Shown: positions 1 through 9,551 of the stretch, piece by piece
Numbering within the stretch: the first letter of the stretch is position 1
Layout: every line of letters begins with the position of its first letter
Origin: Anaerobacillus alkaliphilus
Lineage (GTDB): Bacteria > Bacillota > Bacilli > Bacillales > Anaerobacillaceae
Assembly: GCF_004116265.1 (NCBI RefSeq)
Contig: NZ_QOUX01000046.1
Location: 620,001-684,000, forward strand
Direction of reading: 5' to 3'
DNA length: 64,000 nucleotides
The notes under the pieces: generated by a model
Seen by the model: only the letters and a program-made list of their open reading frames with translations
What the model was told of the DNA's origin: nothing
Database searches by the model: none
Made by a program: the position numbers and the translations under genes

Positions 1-300
1 AGAGACAATAAAGGTCGGGCTGCGGTTACTGGAAATGATAGTGATCTAGGTGCAATTCGTACTCCTGGACTATATGGTCTTACGCATACGGCACCTTACA
101 TGAGTGACGGAAGTATCGCAACACTTGAGGAAGTTATTGAGTACTACAATCGAGGCGGAGATAATCATCCGAATAAAAGTGGATTAATCAATCCACTAAA
201 CTTAACAAGTGACGAAAAAGCTGACTTAGCTGAATTCTTAAGATCACTAGGAGGTCAACCACCAATCTTTACAAAGCCACAATTACCTGGAATGAAATAA
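1..300 (+). CDS. di-haem cytochrome c peroxidase (MauG/CcpA type), C-terminal fragment
   Basis: The reading frame is open from base 1 and ends at TAA 298-300, so only the last 99 residues are present. The fragment carries the C-terminal signature of the bacterial di-haem cytochrome c peroxidase/MauG family: a T-A-P-Y-M-x-D-G-S stretch, in which the Met is the usual distal ligand of the electron-transfer haem, followed by A-T-L-E-E-V-I-E-Y-Y-N-R-G-G. Family members reduce H2O2 with electrons from small cytochromes or quinol and act outside the membrane. The haem CxxCH motifs must lie to the left of the window. An internal ATG at 100 is not a real start because the conserved sequence begins before it. 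Confidence 0.85.
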   Translation, partial: RDNKGRAAVTGNDSDLGAIRTPGLYGLTHTAPYMSDGSIATLEEVIEYYNRGGDNHPNKSGLINPLNLTSDEKADLAEFLRSLGGQPPIFTKPQLPGMK

Positions 301-306
301 AAAAAA

Positions 307-338
307 GAGATTTATTCGAATTGCATTGAATAAATCTC
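307..338 (+). terminator. hairpin terminator after the cytochrome c peroxidase gene
   Basis: Perfect 11-bp inverted repeat (GAGATTTATTC / GAATAAATCTC) with a 10-nt loop, six bases after the stop codon. The U-run that follows is poor (AATAATAAAAATT), so this may be an mRNA 3'-end stabiliser that works with the stronger hairpin at 384-422. Confidence 0.6.
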
Positions 339-383
339 AATAATAAAAATTGAAAAACCATAATTATTATACTACAGATATTT

Positions 384-422
384 AAAAAAGTTAGCTGGAT
401 ATTTGATCCAGTTAGCTTTTTT
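384..422. terminator. bidirectional Rho-independent terminator
   Basis: A 17-bp stem including G:U pairs (arms 384-400 and 406-422) with a 5-nt loop. The arms begin in A-run and end in T-run, so it can stop transcription from both sides. It lies between the converging peroxidase and RND genes. Confidence 0.75.
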
Positions 423-429
423 ATTGTAG

Positions 430-3400
430 TTAAATATCGCTCTCTAATTCTTTCGTTTTAGCAATTCTATTTTTAAACGCAGATATATAAAAAGCAGGTA
501 CTAAAACTACTGTAAAAATTGTTGAGAAAAGCAAACCAGAAATAATTGAGATAGCTAATGGTTTAAATAATACATCTCCACCAAAGGCAATTGGTAATAA
601 AGCAGCTATTGAAGTAAGTGCAGTTAACAAAATTGGACGAAGTCTAGTCCTTCCTGCTTCTATGACTGCCTCTGTTAGCTCATAACCATCTCTTAATCTT
701 TGTTCAATAAACTCTATTAGGACTATTGAATTTCGAACAACAATCCCTGCTAAGGAAACAATTCCCATCATCGCCATAAAACCTATCCCTACTTGGGTAA
801 TAAATAACCCGAAAATAGCTCCAGATATGGCTAAATAAACTGTACTCATGACAAGAATTGGTGTTATTAAGGAATAAAACTGAATGGCCATTACAATGTA
901 GATTAGGAAGATCACTATAAAAAATAATTTCGTGATTTCTATAAAGAAATCGGTTCTAGCTTCTGACTCCCCGCCTACAGTTATTGAATACTCTTCGCTT
1001 TTACTGATCCCATTAATAATCCTGTCAATTTGTTGTTCTAATGCTGCTTTTTGTTCTTCTCCAGGGTAAGCTCTAATCGTTATTGTCCGTTGCCCATTTA
1101 TGTGAGGAATTTTTTGAATTTGGTCAGTTTTCGTTTCTACTAGCAATTCACTAAAACTCACAATGATAGGTTGCTGTCCCTCTATCTCTTGCTTACTAGG
1201 TAAAAATAGTTCACTCATATCTACTTGTTCGCCTTTTGCTACTTCGTCAACAATAACCCTCATATTTACATTATTTTTTCCTGTATCAAAGTTACCAAAG
1301 GGAAAACCGAGAGTTACTAAACGGATTTGTTCACTTATCTCACGCAATGTAAATCCATGTTTTTCTACGACCTCTCGATTTGGTTCATAGACAATCGTCG
1401 TTAATGGAGAACCAATGTCATCAACCACTACACCGCTTCCTTCTAGTAACTCGATTTCTTGCTTAATTTCAGTAACGATCTTCATTAACTCATTAAGCTG
1501 TGGACCAGCCACTTTAATAGCTATTGGAGCACCTACTGGCGGTCCAGTTTCAATTGTAGTCATTTTTATTTCAGCATCTTGAAATGTACCTCTTAGTTGC
1601 CCCGTCCATTTGGCAATTGTTTCGTCTGCTTTTTGTTTTTCTCTATCTACCCTAAGCAAGATTTGACCTGTATTTTCACCTGATCCAGTCATCACTTGGC
1701 CAAATAGACCTGGTAGTCCTGCTCCTGTATAGATAGATATTTCTTTTATTGCTTCGTCTTCAGCTAGTTGATTTGCTATCTCTAGTAAATAGTCGTTTGT
1801 TCTCTCCATTGTTATGCCAACAGGTAAAGTAACGTCAACAGTCACTTCACTTCGATCAGCACTTGGAAAAAAGACAATAGGTATAAACGGAATAAGCCCA
1901 TATGCTAATGTACAAACAACAAGACCAATGATACTTATTTTCACTGGAGTTTTAACTACTCTTTTCAAGATTTTTTCACTGTACCAGTTTGCTAATCTTT
2001 CAATCAGTCCACCTAAAATGCCTAGTTTTACTACCTGTTCATTCTTGGAGTTGTTTCTACGCCAACTTGAATAAATTGGTACAAGTGTTAATGAAACGAT
2101 TGTAGAGGCAATGATTGTCGTAATTAGTACGCTAGGTAAAGCACGAATAAAATCACCGTTTCCTCCAGATAAAAATAACAACGGAAAGAACGTAAAGACA
2201 ACTGCAAGTGTTGATGTAATAATTGATACTCTAACTTCTCTAGTACCTATTAATGCTCCTTTTAATGCGCCATCTCCAAGCCTGTAACGACGTTGAATAT
2301 TATCATTTACAACAATCGCATCATCAACAAGTATTCCTAAGGCAATGATAAATCCAATTATTGAAATTTGATTTAAGTCTACCCCTAAATATGGGAGAGG
2401 TATGAGACCTAATATGATAGATGTAGGAATGGCTAAGGCAACAATAATTGCAGAAATTAAATTCATTCCCAATAAGGTAATGATAATGACGGCAAAAATA
2501 GAAATGATAAAAGAAATTGAGAGATCCTTGAATATTTGAGCGACAATCGTATTTTGTGTATAGAATAAATCTATTGTCACTTGCTCTGGAAGATCGCTAG
2601 TTAATAGCTCTAGTCTTTCATCAACCTTCTTTTGTAAAGAAGGAATATCAACACCCTGTTCTGGCAAAACCGTAAATGATAAGGCTGGTGTTCCATTATA
2701 TGTGATATAGTCCTTTGGTTTTAAACTTCGTAATTCAACATTACCAATATCACTTACATAGACTGCCTCATTTCCAGCTGATAACCCTACATATATTTTT
2801 TCTATGTCTGTAATAGATTGATATGTTGCAATGCTTAATTGGACTATTGAATCATTGGATTGTTGAGTCCCCAGAGGAATTGTCTCAAACTCTCCCTTAA
2901 GACTATTTAACACTTGAGGAAGAATAATACCTTTTCTAGTCATCTTCTCCGTTTCTAGACTAATAACTAACTCTTCTTGAGGAATACCTTTGACAATAGT
3001 TCCACGGACTCCAGGAATTCCCTCGATCTCCGTTTGCCATTGCTCAATACTGTCCCTGAGTTGATATAATTTTTCTCTATCCGGTGATAATATGTGATAC
3101 GAGCTTAAGGCACCCATTTGAATATCTTCACGAATCGTCGGCGAAATAACTTCGTCTGAAAATGTACTACTAACTTGTGAAACTACATTTCTAATTTTAG
3201 CAAAAACCGCAGTCTTATCCGTGCCATCTTGTAACTGAATTGTAATATTAGAAACACCTGCTGCTGAAACGGATGTCATTTCCCTAATCCCGATAATTGC
3301 CTGCAAGTCTCTTTCTAATGGAGATGTTATCTCTCGCTCTACTTTTTCTGGAGTAGCTCCAGGGTAGATTGTCGTTATTGATCCAATGTCATAGGTAAAC

Positions 3401-3507
3401 TCAGGAATTTCCCGCTTTGGTAATTGAAAAAACGTAATTGTCCCCACAATTAGCAGTAAAACCAAGAACATTAAGGTAATCTTCGGTTTTTTAATAGCTA
3501 TATCCAT
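430..3507 (-). CDS. RND-superfamily (HAE1/AcrB-like) efflux permease
   Basis: A 1025-residue inner-membrane transporter of the resistance-nodulation-division family, the usual length for AcrB/SwrC-like proteins. An N-terminal membrane helix (about residues 10-30) is followed by a large extracytoplasmic loop containing the conserved Y-P-G-A-T-P-E-x-V-E. The TM4 motif G-I-L-V-D-D-A-I-V-V holds the two Asp residues of the proton relay, and a second half repeats the same plan. Such pumps export drugs, lipids or surfactants using the proton or sodium gradient. No periplasmic adaptor or outer-membrane partner gene lies beside it, as usual in Gram-positives. ATG start preceded by AGGGG; it is probably a single-gene unit. 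Confidence 0.9.
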   Translation of the reverse strand: MDIAIKKPKITLMFLVLLLIVGTITFFQLPKREIPEFTYDIGSITTIYPGATPEKVEREITSPLERDLQAIIGIREMTSVSAAGVSNITIQLQDGTDKTAVFAKIRNVVSQVSSTFSDEVISPTIREDIQMGALSSYHILSPDREKLYQLRDSIEQWQTEIEGIPGVRGTIVKGIPQEELVISLETEKMTRKGIILPQVLNSLKGEFETIPLGTQQSNDSIVQLSIATYQSITDIEKIYVGLSAGNEAVYVSDIGNVELRSLKPKDYITYNGTPALSFTVLPEQGVDIPSLQKKVDERLELLTSDLPEQVTIDLFYTQNTIVAQIFKDLSISFIISIFAVIIITLLGMNLISAIIVALAIPTSIILGLIPLPYLGVDLNQISIIGFIIALGILVDDAIVVNDNIQRRYRLGDGALKGALIGTREVRVSIITSTLAVVFTFFPLLFLSGGNGDFIRALPSVLITTIIASTIVSLTLVPIYSSWRRNNSKNEQVVKLGILGGLIERLANWYSEKILKRVVKTPVKISIIGLVVCTLAYGLIPFIPIVFFPSADRSEVTVDVTLPVGITMERTNDYLLEIANQLAEDEAIKEISIYTGAGLPGLFGQVMTGSGENTGQILLRVDREKQKADETIAKWTGQLRGTFQDAEIKMTTIETGPPVGAPIAIKVAGPQLNELMKIVTEIKQEIELLEGSGVVVDDIGSPLTTIVYEPNREVVEKHGFTLREISEQIRLVTLGFPFGNFDTGKNNVNMRVIVDEVAKGEQVDMSELFLPSKQEIEGQQPIIVSFSELLVETKTDQIQKIPHINGQRTITIRAYPGEEQKAALEQQIDRIINGISKSEEYSITVGGESEARTDFFIEITKLFFIVIFLIYIVMAIQFYSLITPILVMSTVYLAISGAIFGLFITQVGIGFMAMMGIVSLAGIVVRNSIVLIEFIEQRLRDGYELTEAVIEAGRTRLRPILLTALTSIAALLPIAFGGDVLFKPLAISIISGLLFSTIFTVVLVPAFYISAFKNRIAKTKELESDI

Positions 3508-3600
3508 TATCCTAACCCCTTTTTATGTACAATAAAATTACATCTTTTGTGTAAATATAATTTAGCACAATTTAAGGAAATATCCTAATTAAATGTTTGT

Positions 3601-3631
3601 AAAAGAAAAAAAGGAGAACTTATCTCCTTTT
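3601..3631 (-). terminator. terminator of the TRAP / aromatic-catabolism operon
   Basis: On the minus strand, AAAAGGAGA / TCTCCTTTT arms with a 5-nt loop are followed by TTTTTTTCTTTT. It sits about 50 bp after the dctM stop codon and is a standard Rho-independent terminator for the long minus-strand operon. Confidence 0.8.
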
Positions 3632-3681
3632 CAGACTTATTCACCTATTCTTTTGAAAACTTACAAACATGTCTCGACGTA

Positions 3682-4962
3682 TTAAAATCCTAGTAACCTT
3701 GGAATTAGTAAGACAGCATCCTCCCAATATGTGATAACAAACAACACCAAAATGCCCATAATTAAGAATGGCAAAATTGCCTTTACTAGTTTTTCAAACC
3801 TTACTTCAGCAATTGACGAGACAATAAACAAACCAGTACCAACTGGAGGAGTTAATAGTCCAATTGTCAAGTTAATACAGATGACCACTCCAAAATGAAT
3901 AGGATCAATTTGGAATGCTACCACTAACGGCATTAAAACAGGTATTAAGATAATAAGAGCGGCAATACCGTCTAAAACTGCTCCTAACAATAACAACATA
4001 AGGTTAACTAGAAGTAAGAATACAAGTGGGTTTTCAGTGAATGATAGCATCGAATTTGCTACTAATTGAGGAATTTGTTCAAAAGCAATCATCCAGCCGA
4101 ATATATTTGCCATTGCAATTAAGAACGTAACAGTAGCAGTACTTATTACTGTGTTTATAAGGATTTTCGGGGCGGTTTTTACCTTTAATTCTTTGTACCA
4201 AAAAGCCCCGATTAAGAAAGCAATGAGACAGGCAACAGCAGCGGACTCTGTCGCAGTGAATACCCCACTTAAGATACCGACAACGATAATTATTGGAACA
4301 AGTAATGCAGGAAGTACATTAATTGTACTTGATATAATTTCTTTAGTAGTCGCTTTTTCACTCTTTGGAAAGTTGTGCTTATATCCTAAATACGCGATTA
4401 AAGAAACAAACCCAATTCCGTACATAATACCAGGAATAATACCGGCCATAAATAGTCCACCTATGGATGTTCCAGATAATGTCCCATAAATAATAAAGAT
4501 CATACTTGGTGGTATAATAGGAGCTACGATTGAAGATGCAAGTGTAAGTGAGGCAGAGAATTCTCGTTTATACCCTTCCTTCTCCATTTCAGGGACCATT
4601 ACTTTACTCATCATCGCTGCTTGAGCATTTGCTGAGCCAAGGATTGACGCTAAGAACATATTGGAGATGATTGTGACATAGGCCAACCCACCACGAACAT
4701 GACCTATTAACACCCTAGAAAACTTCACAAGCCTCGTTGTAATCCCCCCACTATTCATCAATTCTCCAGCAAGCATAAAAAGCGGAATTGCTAGTAATCC
4801 GAAATTTTCTAAACCTGAGAAAAGCCTCATAGGAGTGGACTCTAATAAGATTGGATTTCCAACGAGTAAAAAGTATAATACTGTTGTCATTCCCAAGACA
4901 AGAGAAATAGGTATCCCTAATAAAAGTAAAATAAAAAACGCTAGTACCACTAAGAACGTCAT
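3682..4962 (-). CDS. dctM: TRAP transporter large permease (DctM)
   Basis: This 426-residue, very hydrophobic protein is the 12-helix large membrane subunit of a tripartite ATP-independent periplasmic transporter. Family marks are the N-terminal L-L-L-G-I-P-I-S-L motif, P-L-F-M-L-A-G-E-L-M-N-S-G, and the repeated P-x-x-x-P-P-S elements (A-P-I-I-P-P-S-M near residue 150 and L-T-P-P-V-G-T near residue 370). It uses a sodium or proton gradient to import organic acids. Its ATG overlaps the dctQ stop (ATGA), so the two are translationally coupled. Position at the end of the catabolic operon suggests that it imports the aromatic substrate or a related carboxylate; the substrate is inferred from context only. 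Confidence 0.92.
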   Translation of the reverse strand: MTFLVVLAFFILLLLGIPISLVLGMTTVLYFLLVGNPILLESTPMRLFSGLENFGLLAIPLFMLAGELMNSGGITTRLVKFSRVLIGHVRGGLAYVTIISNMFLASILGSANAQAAMMSKVMVPEMEKEGYKREFSASLTLASSIVAPIIPPSMIFIIYGTLSGTSIGGLFMAGIIPGIMYGIGFVSLIAYLGYKHNFPKSEKATTKEIISSTINVLPALLVPIIIVVGILSGVFTATESAAVACLIAFLIGAFWYKELKVKTAPKILINTVISTATVTFLIAMANIFGWMIAFEQIPQLVANSMLSFTENPLVFLLLVNLMLLLLGAVLDGIAALIILIPVLMPLVVAFQIDPIHFGVVICINLTIGLLTPPVGTGLFIVSSIAEVRFEKLVKAILPFLIMGILVLFVITYWEDAVLLIPRLLGF

Positions 4963-5438
4963 TTAGCATCCCCCTCACGTAAAATATCTAAGAGGTTCGC
5001 TAGTAGGTGTACCGTGGCAAAAGTTAAACCAATAGGTACTGCACTAAACGGTATCCACATCGGCAATAATATTGCACTAGACTTTTGAAAACCTACACTA
5101 GGCGACAGCACCCATTTATAACTGTAGTAAAGAATAAAGATGAGAAACATCAGCATTAATAAATGTCCAATAATTAATAGAATTCTTTTTACAGATAAAG
5201 AAACATATTCAACGAGAATAGTAACAGAAGCTTGAGACTTGTATTTTAGTCCCAAGCTACCGCCAATAAAGCTTATCCAAACTAGTAAAAATATTGATAC
5301 TTCCCCAGCCCAAGATAAGGGGGAATTAAGGAAGTATCTAAAAAAAACAGCCATTGTAACGATTACAGCCATGGAAAACATAAGGACAACGGCAAGCGAT
5401 TTTTCAATGATTGAAATACCATTGCTTAACGTTTTCAC
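4959..5438 (-). CDS. dctQ: TRAP transporter small permease (DctQ)
   Basis: A 159-residue protein with four predicted membrane helices and the DctQ signature (F-F-R-Y-x-x-N-S-P-L-S-W-A-G-E near residues 31-45). It is the small membrane subunit that pairs with DctM and docks the binding protein. The start is GTG at 5438 behind GGGGGAGATCCA. It lies 21 bp after dctP and overlaps dctM by four bases. Confidence 0.92.
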   Translation of the reverse strand: MKTLSNGISIIEKSLAVVLMFSMAVIVTMAVFFRYFLNSPLSWAGEVSIFLLVWISFIGGSLGLKYKSQASVTILVEYVSLSVKRILLIIGHLLMLMFLIFILYYSYKWVLSPSVGFQKSSAILLPMWIPFSAVPIGLTFATVHLLANLLDILREGDAK

Positions 5439-5459
5439 TGGATCTCCCCCTTCTTAACA

Positions 5460-6467
5460 TTATTTTCTAAACTTTTCAATAAATTCTTTAATGAGTGGAT
5501 CTACGGCACCATACTTCTCGTCAAATTCTCTAATCTGATCTGCAAAAACACTGCTGTCTAACTCATAGACATTCATACCTTCATCACGCAAGATTTGTTT
5601 AAACTCTTCTTCTTGACCAGCACGAGTAGTCACAGCAAAGTCCGCCGCTACTTTGAAGGCGTCACGAACAATCTTTTGATCAGCCTCAGACATTCCTTCA
5701 AACATACCTTTATTAACAATGGCAACAGATGGCCAGACCATATGGTTAGTAACAGCTGCATGCTTAACTACTTCAAAGTATTTGTTTGTTATAGTTGCAT
5801 CAAGGTCCATATCCATACCATCAATGACTCCTGTCTGAACTGCTGCGTAAACTTCTGGCAGTGGTAGTCCTTCTGTAGAAGCTCCAGTTGAACGATAAAA
5901 ATCTTGCATCGGTGGACTTGGTGTAACCCTAAGTTGTAATCCTGCCATATCAGCAGGCGATAATACTTCTCTATCCTTAAAGAGCATGACACGTTGTCCT
6001 GCAAATAGATAATCTAAACCAACTAATCCTTGCTCATCTAACGTTCCTAGAATTTTTTTCGCAACTTCGGAGGTACGAGCTTCATGTGCTTCCTCTAATG
6101 TCTCAAACGCATATGGCATAAACCACGCAGCAAATGATGGCGACCTCGAACTCATGTATGCAGATGTTATTAGACCGAAATCTACTGAACCGGAGGCAAT
6201 CTGTTGCACCATGTCTGCTTCTGTTCCTAATTGACTCGCTGGATATATTTCTAAACTCATTCTTCCACCAGAGCGTTCCTTAAGTTCTTCACCAAACTTT
6301 TCTGCAGCTATGTGCCACATATGGTTGGTAGGCGTTATATGGGCCAATTTAAAGGAATAGGTTTCTGTTGAACTTGATTCTTTACTCGTCCCACCTCCAC
6401 ACGCTGTTGCAAATAATAACATTGTAGACACTGCCAAGACGGATGCAATTCTTTTGATTTTCTTCAC
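5460..6467 (-). CDS. dctP: TRAP transporter solute-binding lipoprotein (DctP)
   Basis: A 335-residue extracytoplasmic binding protein. The signal peptide ends in a lipobox (L-F-A-T-A-C-G-G-G, Cys23), so the mature protein should be anchored on the outer face of the membrane. The body has the DctP features: an S-Q-L-G-T-E-x-D-M-V-Q-Q-I-x-S-G stretch and an I-D-G-M-D-M-D region. It follows a strong AGGAGGAG ribosome site. A 147-bp gap separates it from the tautomerase gene, so it may have its own promoter as well as operon read-through. Ligand not deducible from sequence; an aromatic or other organic acid is likely from its neighbours. Confidence 0.92.
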   Translation of the reverse strand: MKKIKRIASVLAVSTMLLFATACGGGTSKESSSTETYSFKLAHITPTNHMWHIAAEKFGEELKERSGGRMSLEIYPASQLGTEADMVQQIASGSVDFGLITSAYMSSRSPSFAAWFMPYAFETLEEAHEARTSEVAKKILGTLDEQGLVGLDYLFAGQRVMLFKDREVLSPADMAGLQLRVTPSPPMQDFYRSTGASTEGLPLPEVYAAVQTGVIDGMDMDLDATITNKYFEVVKHAAVTNHMVWPSVAIVNKGMFEGMSEADQKIVRDAFKVAADFAVTTRAGQEEEFKQILRDEGMNVYELDSSVFADQIREFDEKYGAVDPLIKEFIEKFRK

Positions 6468-6614
6468 ATAAATCTCCTCCTATTTTTGGAAATATCAACT
6501 ATTGATAGGGTGGTAAATCAAAATTTGTATAATTTGCAGTGACTTTTTTGTATCCAATATCCAATGGAATGAAAATTGTAGGTTATTCTTCAAAACATGT
6601 TCCTAACTCCACTA

Positions 6615-6806
6615 CTATTGATCCTCTTCTGCCTTCGTAATTCCCGAGGTAGCCCAATTATCTTTTGGTATCTCAATAACTAAGACTTTCACCTTTTCAG
6701 GTGGGGCCTGAAGACTACGACTGATTGCCAACGTTACTTCTCTAATTAAGTCTTTCTTTTGTTCTCGAGTTCTTCCTTCAAGAATATGAATATGTGCAAT
6801 TGGCAT
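6615..6806 (-). CDS. dmpI: 4-oxalocrotonate tautomerase
   Basis: A 63-residue protein of the 4-oxalocrotonate tautomerase family, which is normally about 62 residues. After Met removal the catalytic Pro1 is exposed (P-I-A-H-I-H-I), and Arg11 is present. The usual Arg39 position reads Lys here (E-K-V-K-V), and the usual Phe50 position reads Trp. It converts 2-hydroxymuconate/4-oxalocrotonate enol to the 2-oxo-3-hexenedioate keto form. The gene starts 8 bp after the decarboxylase gene, and its ribosome site overlaps that gene's end. Confidence 0.88.
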   Translation of the reverse strand: MPIAHIHILEGRTREQKKDLIREVTLAISRSLQAPPEKVKVLVIEIPKDNWATSGITKAEEDQ

Positions 6807-6814
6807 AATTTCAT

Positions 6815-7588
6815 TTATTCCTCTACTTTTAAACTAAGGATACCTAACTGATCAAACTTGACTTCAATTTGGTCTCCTTCGTACACATTAATTGCTTCGG
6901 TAATTGCACCCGTAAAAATCACCATACCGGCTTTTAGTGATTCGCCTCTTCTACTTAACATTTTGACCAGTTCGACAACAGAGCGAACTGGGTGGTCTAA
7001 AACTGCAGCACCAACGCCTTCTTGTACAAGCTCACCGTTACGAAACATTTCAACCTTTATTTGATCCCATTGGGTATGATATGGAGAATATGCCTGATAT
7101 CCAAGTAAGAACTTTGTAGAAGAAGCATTATCTGCGACAACATCCTCTAGTGTAAAAGAGAAATTTTTGTAACGGCTATCAATGACCTCTAAAGCCGGTA
7201 TGACACATTCTGTCGCTGCCCAAACATCACGAACTGTTACATTTTCTCCCTCTAAGTCTTTCTTTAAGACAAAGGCGATTTCCGGTTCTACTCGAGGATG
7301 GATAAGACCTTTCATACCTAGAGTTGGTTCCATGAGCTCCATCGACCGTGTTAGCCTGCCATAAATCGCTTCTTCTACACCTACTGATTTTTGCTTTGCA
7401 ACACTTGTTAAACCCATTTTCATACCTATTAGTTCGTCACCGCGAGCTATTGCCTCTTCAATAGATAGTCTCTGAATTTCATAGGCATCATCTACATGTA
7501 AGGAAGGGTATTCAATTGTAATTTTATCCATTTCAGTTCCGTTTTGCTGATGGAAATCGATGTGTTTAGCAATTTGTTGTAAATTCAC
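6815..7588 (-). CDS. dmpH: 4-oxalocrotonate decarboxylase (2-oxo-3-hexenedioate decarboxylase)
   Basis: A member of the 2-hydroxypentadienoate hydratase / oxalocrotonate decarboxylase family, with G-M-K-M-G-L-T-S, H-P-R-V-E-P-E-I-A-F (metal-binding acidic residues) and A-L-E-V-I-D-S-R-Y. The I-Y-G-x-L and D-S-R-Y-K-N-F forms match DmpH/XylI better than the hydratase DmpE. It decarboxylates 2-oxo-3-hexenedioate to 2-oxopent-4-enoate and in known systems forms a complex with the hydratase. An ATG at 7612 would overlap the aldolase gene, but AAGGAGG stands 7-8 bases before GTG 7588, which is therefore chosen (257 aa). It is a paralogue of the gene at 9552-10340. Confidence 0.85.
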   Translation of the reverse strand: MNLQQIAKHIDFHQQNGTEMDKITIEYPSLHVDDAYEIQRLSIEEAIARGDELIGMKMGLTSVAKQKSVGVEEAIYGRLTRSMELMEPTLGMKGLIHPRVEPEIAFVLKKDLEGENVTVRDVWAATECVIPALEVIDSRYKNFSFTLEDVVADNASSTKFLLGYQAYSPYHTQWDQIKVEMFRNGELVQEGVGAAVLDHPVRSVVELVKMLSRRGESLKAGMVIFTGAITEAINVYEGDQIEVKFDQLGILSLKVEE

Positions 7589-7601
7589 CCGCCTAACCTC
7601 C

Positions 7602-8621
7602 TTAAATTGCATTTGTCTTTTGTTTTGCTAATTCACTAGCAACGTCTATAATCATATCTTCTTGCCCACCAACTACTTTTTGTTTCCCTAGTTCTACAAG
7701 GATATCCCTTGGATCAAGCCCGAAGCGTTTAGCGGCTGTAATTGAGTGTAGTAGAAAACTAGAGTACACTCCTGCAAACCCGAGGACGAGACTACCTTTC
7801 GTAATTTCCTGCGGTATAGGCAAAATTGGTGCTACAATCTCTTCGGCTAAATCCATCATCTTATAAAGATCAATTCCAGTTTTTAAACCAAGGCGATCAA
7901 GAACTGCTACTAATACTTCAGTTTGAGTGTTTCCAGCTCCTGCACCTAGGCAGCGAACACTGCCATCAATTCTAGTTGCACCTTCTTCAATGGCCACTAG
8001 TGTATTTGCCATTGCTAATGAAAGATTGTTATGTCCATGAAAGCCTATGTTTACATGTAAATTATTACGCAATGCTTTGATACGTTCTCTCACTTGATCA
8101 GGCAATAAAGTGCCTGCAGAGTCAACGACATATACCGTGTCAGCTCCGTAGCTTTCCATTAATTTTGCTTGATAAACTAAGGTGTTTATTGGAGCCATAT
8201 GGGCCATCATGAGAAAACCAACAGTCTCCATTCCCAATTCTTTGGCAACCATTATGTGTTGTTTGGACACATCAGCTTCGGTCACATGGGTGGCAATCCT
8301 CGCCATTTTTGCGCCAAGGTTTGCTGCCTTTTTTAAATCTTCAACTGTGCCAATACCTGGTAGAAGCAAAACTGAGATTTTCGCATGCTTACATACAGAT
8401 ACTGCGGCATTAATTAACTCAAATTCATCAGTAGCAGAAAGTCCGTATTGTAACGAGGAACCTCCCAATCCGTCGCCATGTGATACTTCGATATAAGGGA
8501 CTCTTGCTAAATCGAGTGCCTTTGCTACATCTACAACTTGATCAACAGTATATTGGTGTTTCATGGCATGACTACCGTCTCTTAACGCTACCTCCGTAAT
8601 GATTACGTCACGTTCTATCAT
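7602..8621 (-). CDS. dmpG: 4-hydroxy-2-oxovalerate aldolase
   Basis: A 339-residue class II pyruvate aldolase of the DmpG/MhpE (HMG-like) family. The N-terminal T-E-V-A-L-R-D-G-S-H-A-M contains the metal/substrate Arg-Asp and the catalytic His. G-F-H-G-H-N-N supplies the two metal-binding His. The C-terminal D-x-x-x-E-L-G-K-Q domain is the part that contacts the dehydrogenase. It cleaves 4-hydroxy-2-oxovalerate to pyruvate and acetaldehyde, and acetaldehyde is channelled to its partner, encoded just upstream (8655-9545). ATG start behind AAAGGAG. Confidence 0.95.
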   Translation of the reverse strand: MIERDVIITEVALRDGSHAMKHQYTVDQVVDVAKALDLARVPYIEVSHGDGLGGSSLQYGLSATDEFELINAAVSVCKHAKISVLLLPGIGTVEDLKKAANLGAKMARIATHVTEADVSKQHIMVAKELGMETVGFLMMAHMAPINTLVYQAKLMESYGADTVYVVDSAGTLLPDQVRERIKALRNNLHVNIGFHGHNNLSLAMANTLVAIEEGATRIDGSVRCLGAGAGNTQTEVLVAVLDRLGLKTGIDLYKMMDLAEEIVAPILPIPQEITKGSLVLGFAGVYSSFLLHSITAAKRFGLDPRDILVELGKQKVVGGQEDMIIDVASELAKQKTNAI

Positions 8622-8654
8622 TTTGATCTCCTTTCCGTTTTATGAGGAGCCAGC

Positions 8655-9545
8655 TTAGTTATTTTGCGTTGTTGTTACTTGTCGGTGTTTTGCCAACTCC
8701 TCAGCCACCCTAACTGCTGAAGCTGTCATAATATCAAGGTTTCCTGAATAGCTAGCTAGGTAATCTCCAGCCCCTTCTACTTCCAAAAAGACTGTGACCT
8801 TATTCCCTTCAAAAATCGGTTCTGTTCTTAGCCGGTAACCTGGGACGTATTCCTGTATTTTTTCTACCATATTATTGATAGATATGAGAATTTTAGCTTC
8901 GTTTATAGTTTCTTTATCTACTAAACAGTAGACTGTATCTCTCATGATAATCGGTGGCTCTGCAGGATTAAGTATAATGATTGCCTTTCCCTTTTTGGCA
9001 CCACCAATTTCTTCAATTCCTCTAGCAGTCGTAACCGTAAATTCATCAATATTTGCGCGAGTTCCTGGGCCTGCACTCTTACTAGAAATTGTGGCGACAA
9101 TTTCAGCATATTCTACTTGACTCACTTGATTAATCGCATAAACTATTGGAATAGTTGCTTGACCACCACATGTAATCATATTCATTGTCGGCTCATCCAT
9201 GTGTTCACCTAGGTTCACAGATGGAACAACAAAAGGACCGATTGCAGCTGGTGTTAAGTCAATTAACTGTTTCCCTGTACCTTTTAAAGCTTCAACATGA
9301 CGATAATGAGCACTAGCTGAGGTAGCATCAAATAATATATCTGCTAACTCTGGTTTCTCTAAGAAACCGTCTATCCCATTCATAATAATTGTGCATCCAT
9401 AAGCACTGGCACGCTTTAATCCGTCAGATTTAGGATCAATCCCAATCATTGTCGTAACCTCTACTAGCCTTGAGCGCTGGAGTTTCATTAATAAATCAGT
9501 TCCTATGTTCCCAGAACCAATAATCCCAACTTTTACTCTTCTCAT
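8655..9545 (-). CDS. dmpF: acetaldehyde dehydrogenase (CoA-acylating)
   Basis: A 296-residue enzyme of the DmpF/MhpF family. The N-terminal Rossmann fold shows [11 protein letters not shown]. The catalytic Cys lies in [10 protein letters not shown] (about residue 127). It oxidises acetaldehyde with NAD+ and CoA to acetyl-CoA and forms a channelling complex with the aldolase DmpG. RBS GAGGGGG precedes the ATG. The gene is packed 6 bp after dmpE and 33 bp before dmpG. Confidence 0.95.
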   Translation of the reverse strand: MRRVKVGIIGSGNIGTDLLMKLQRSRLVEVTTMIGIDPKSDGLKRASAYGCTIIMNGIDGFLEKPELADILFDATSASAHYRHVEALKGTGKQLIDLTPAAIGPFVVPSVNLGEHMDEPTMNMITCGGQATIPIVYAINQVSQVEYAEIVATISSKSAGPGTRANIDEFTVTTARGIEEIGGAKKGKAIIILNPAEPPIIMRDTVYCLVDKETINEAKILISINNMVEKIQEYVPGYRLRTEPIFEGNKVTVFLEVEGAGDYLASYSGNLDIMTASAVRVAEELAKHRQVTTTQNN

Positions 9546-9551
9546 AGCTGT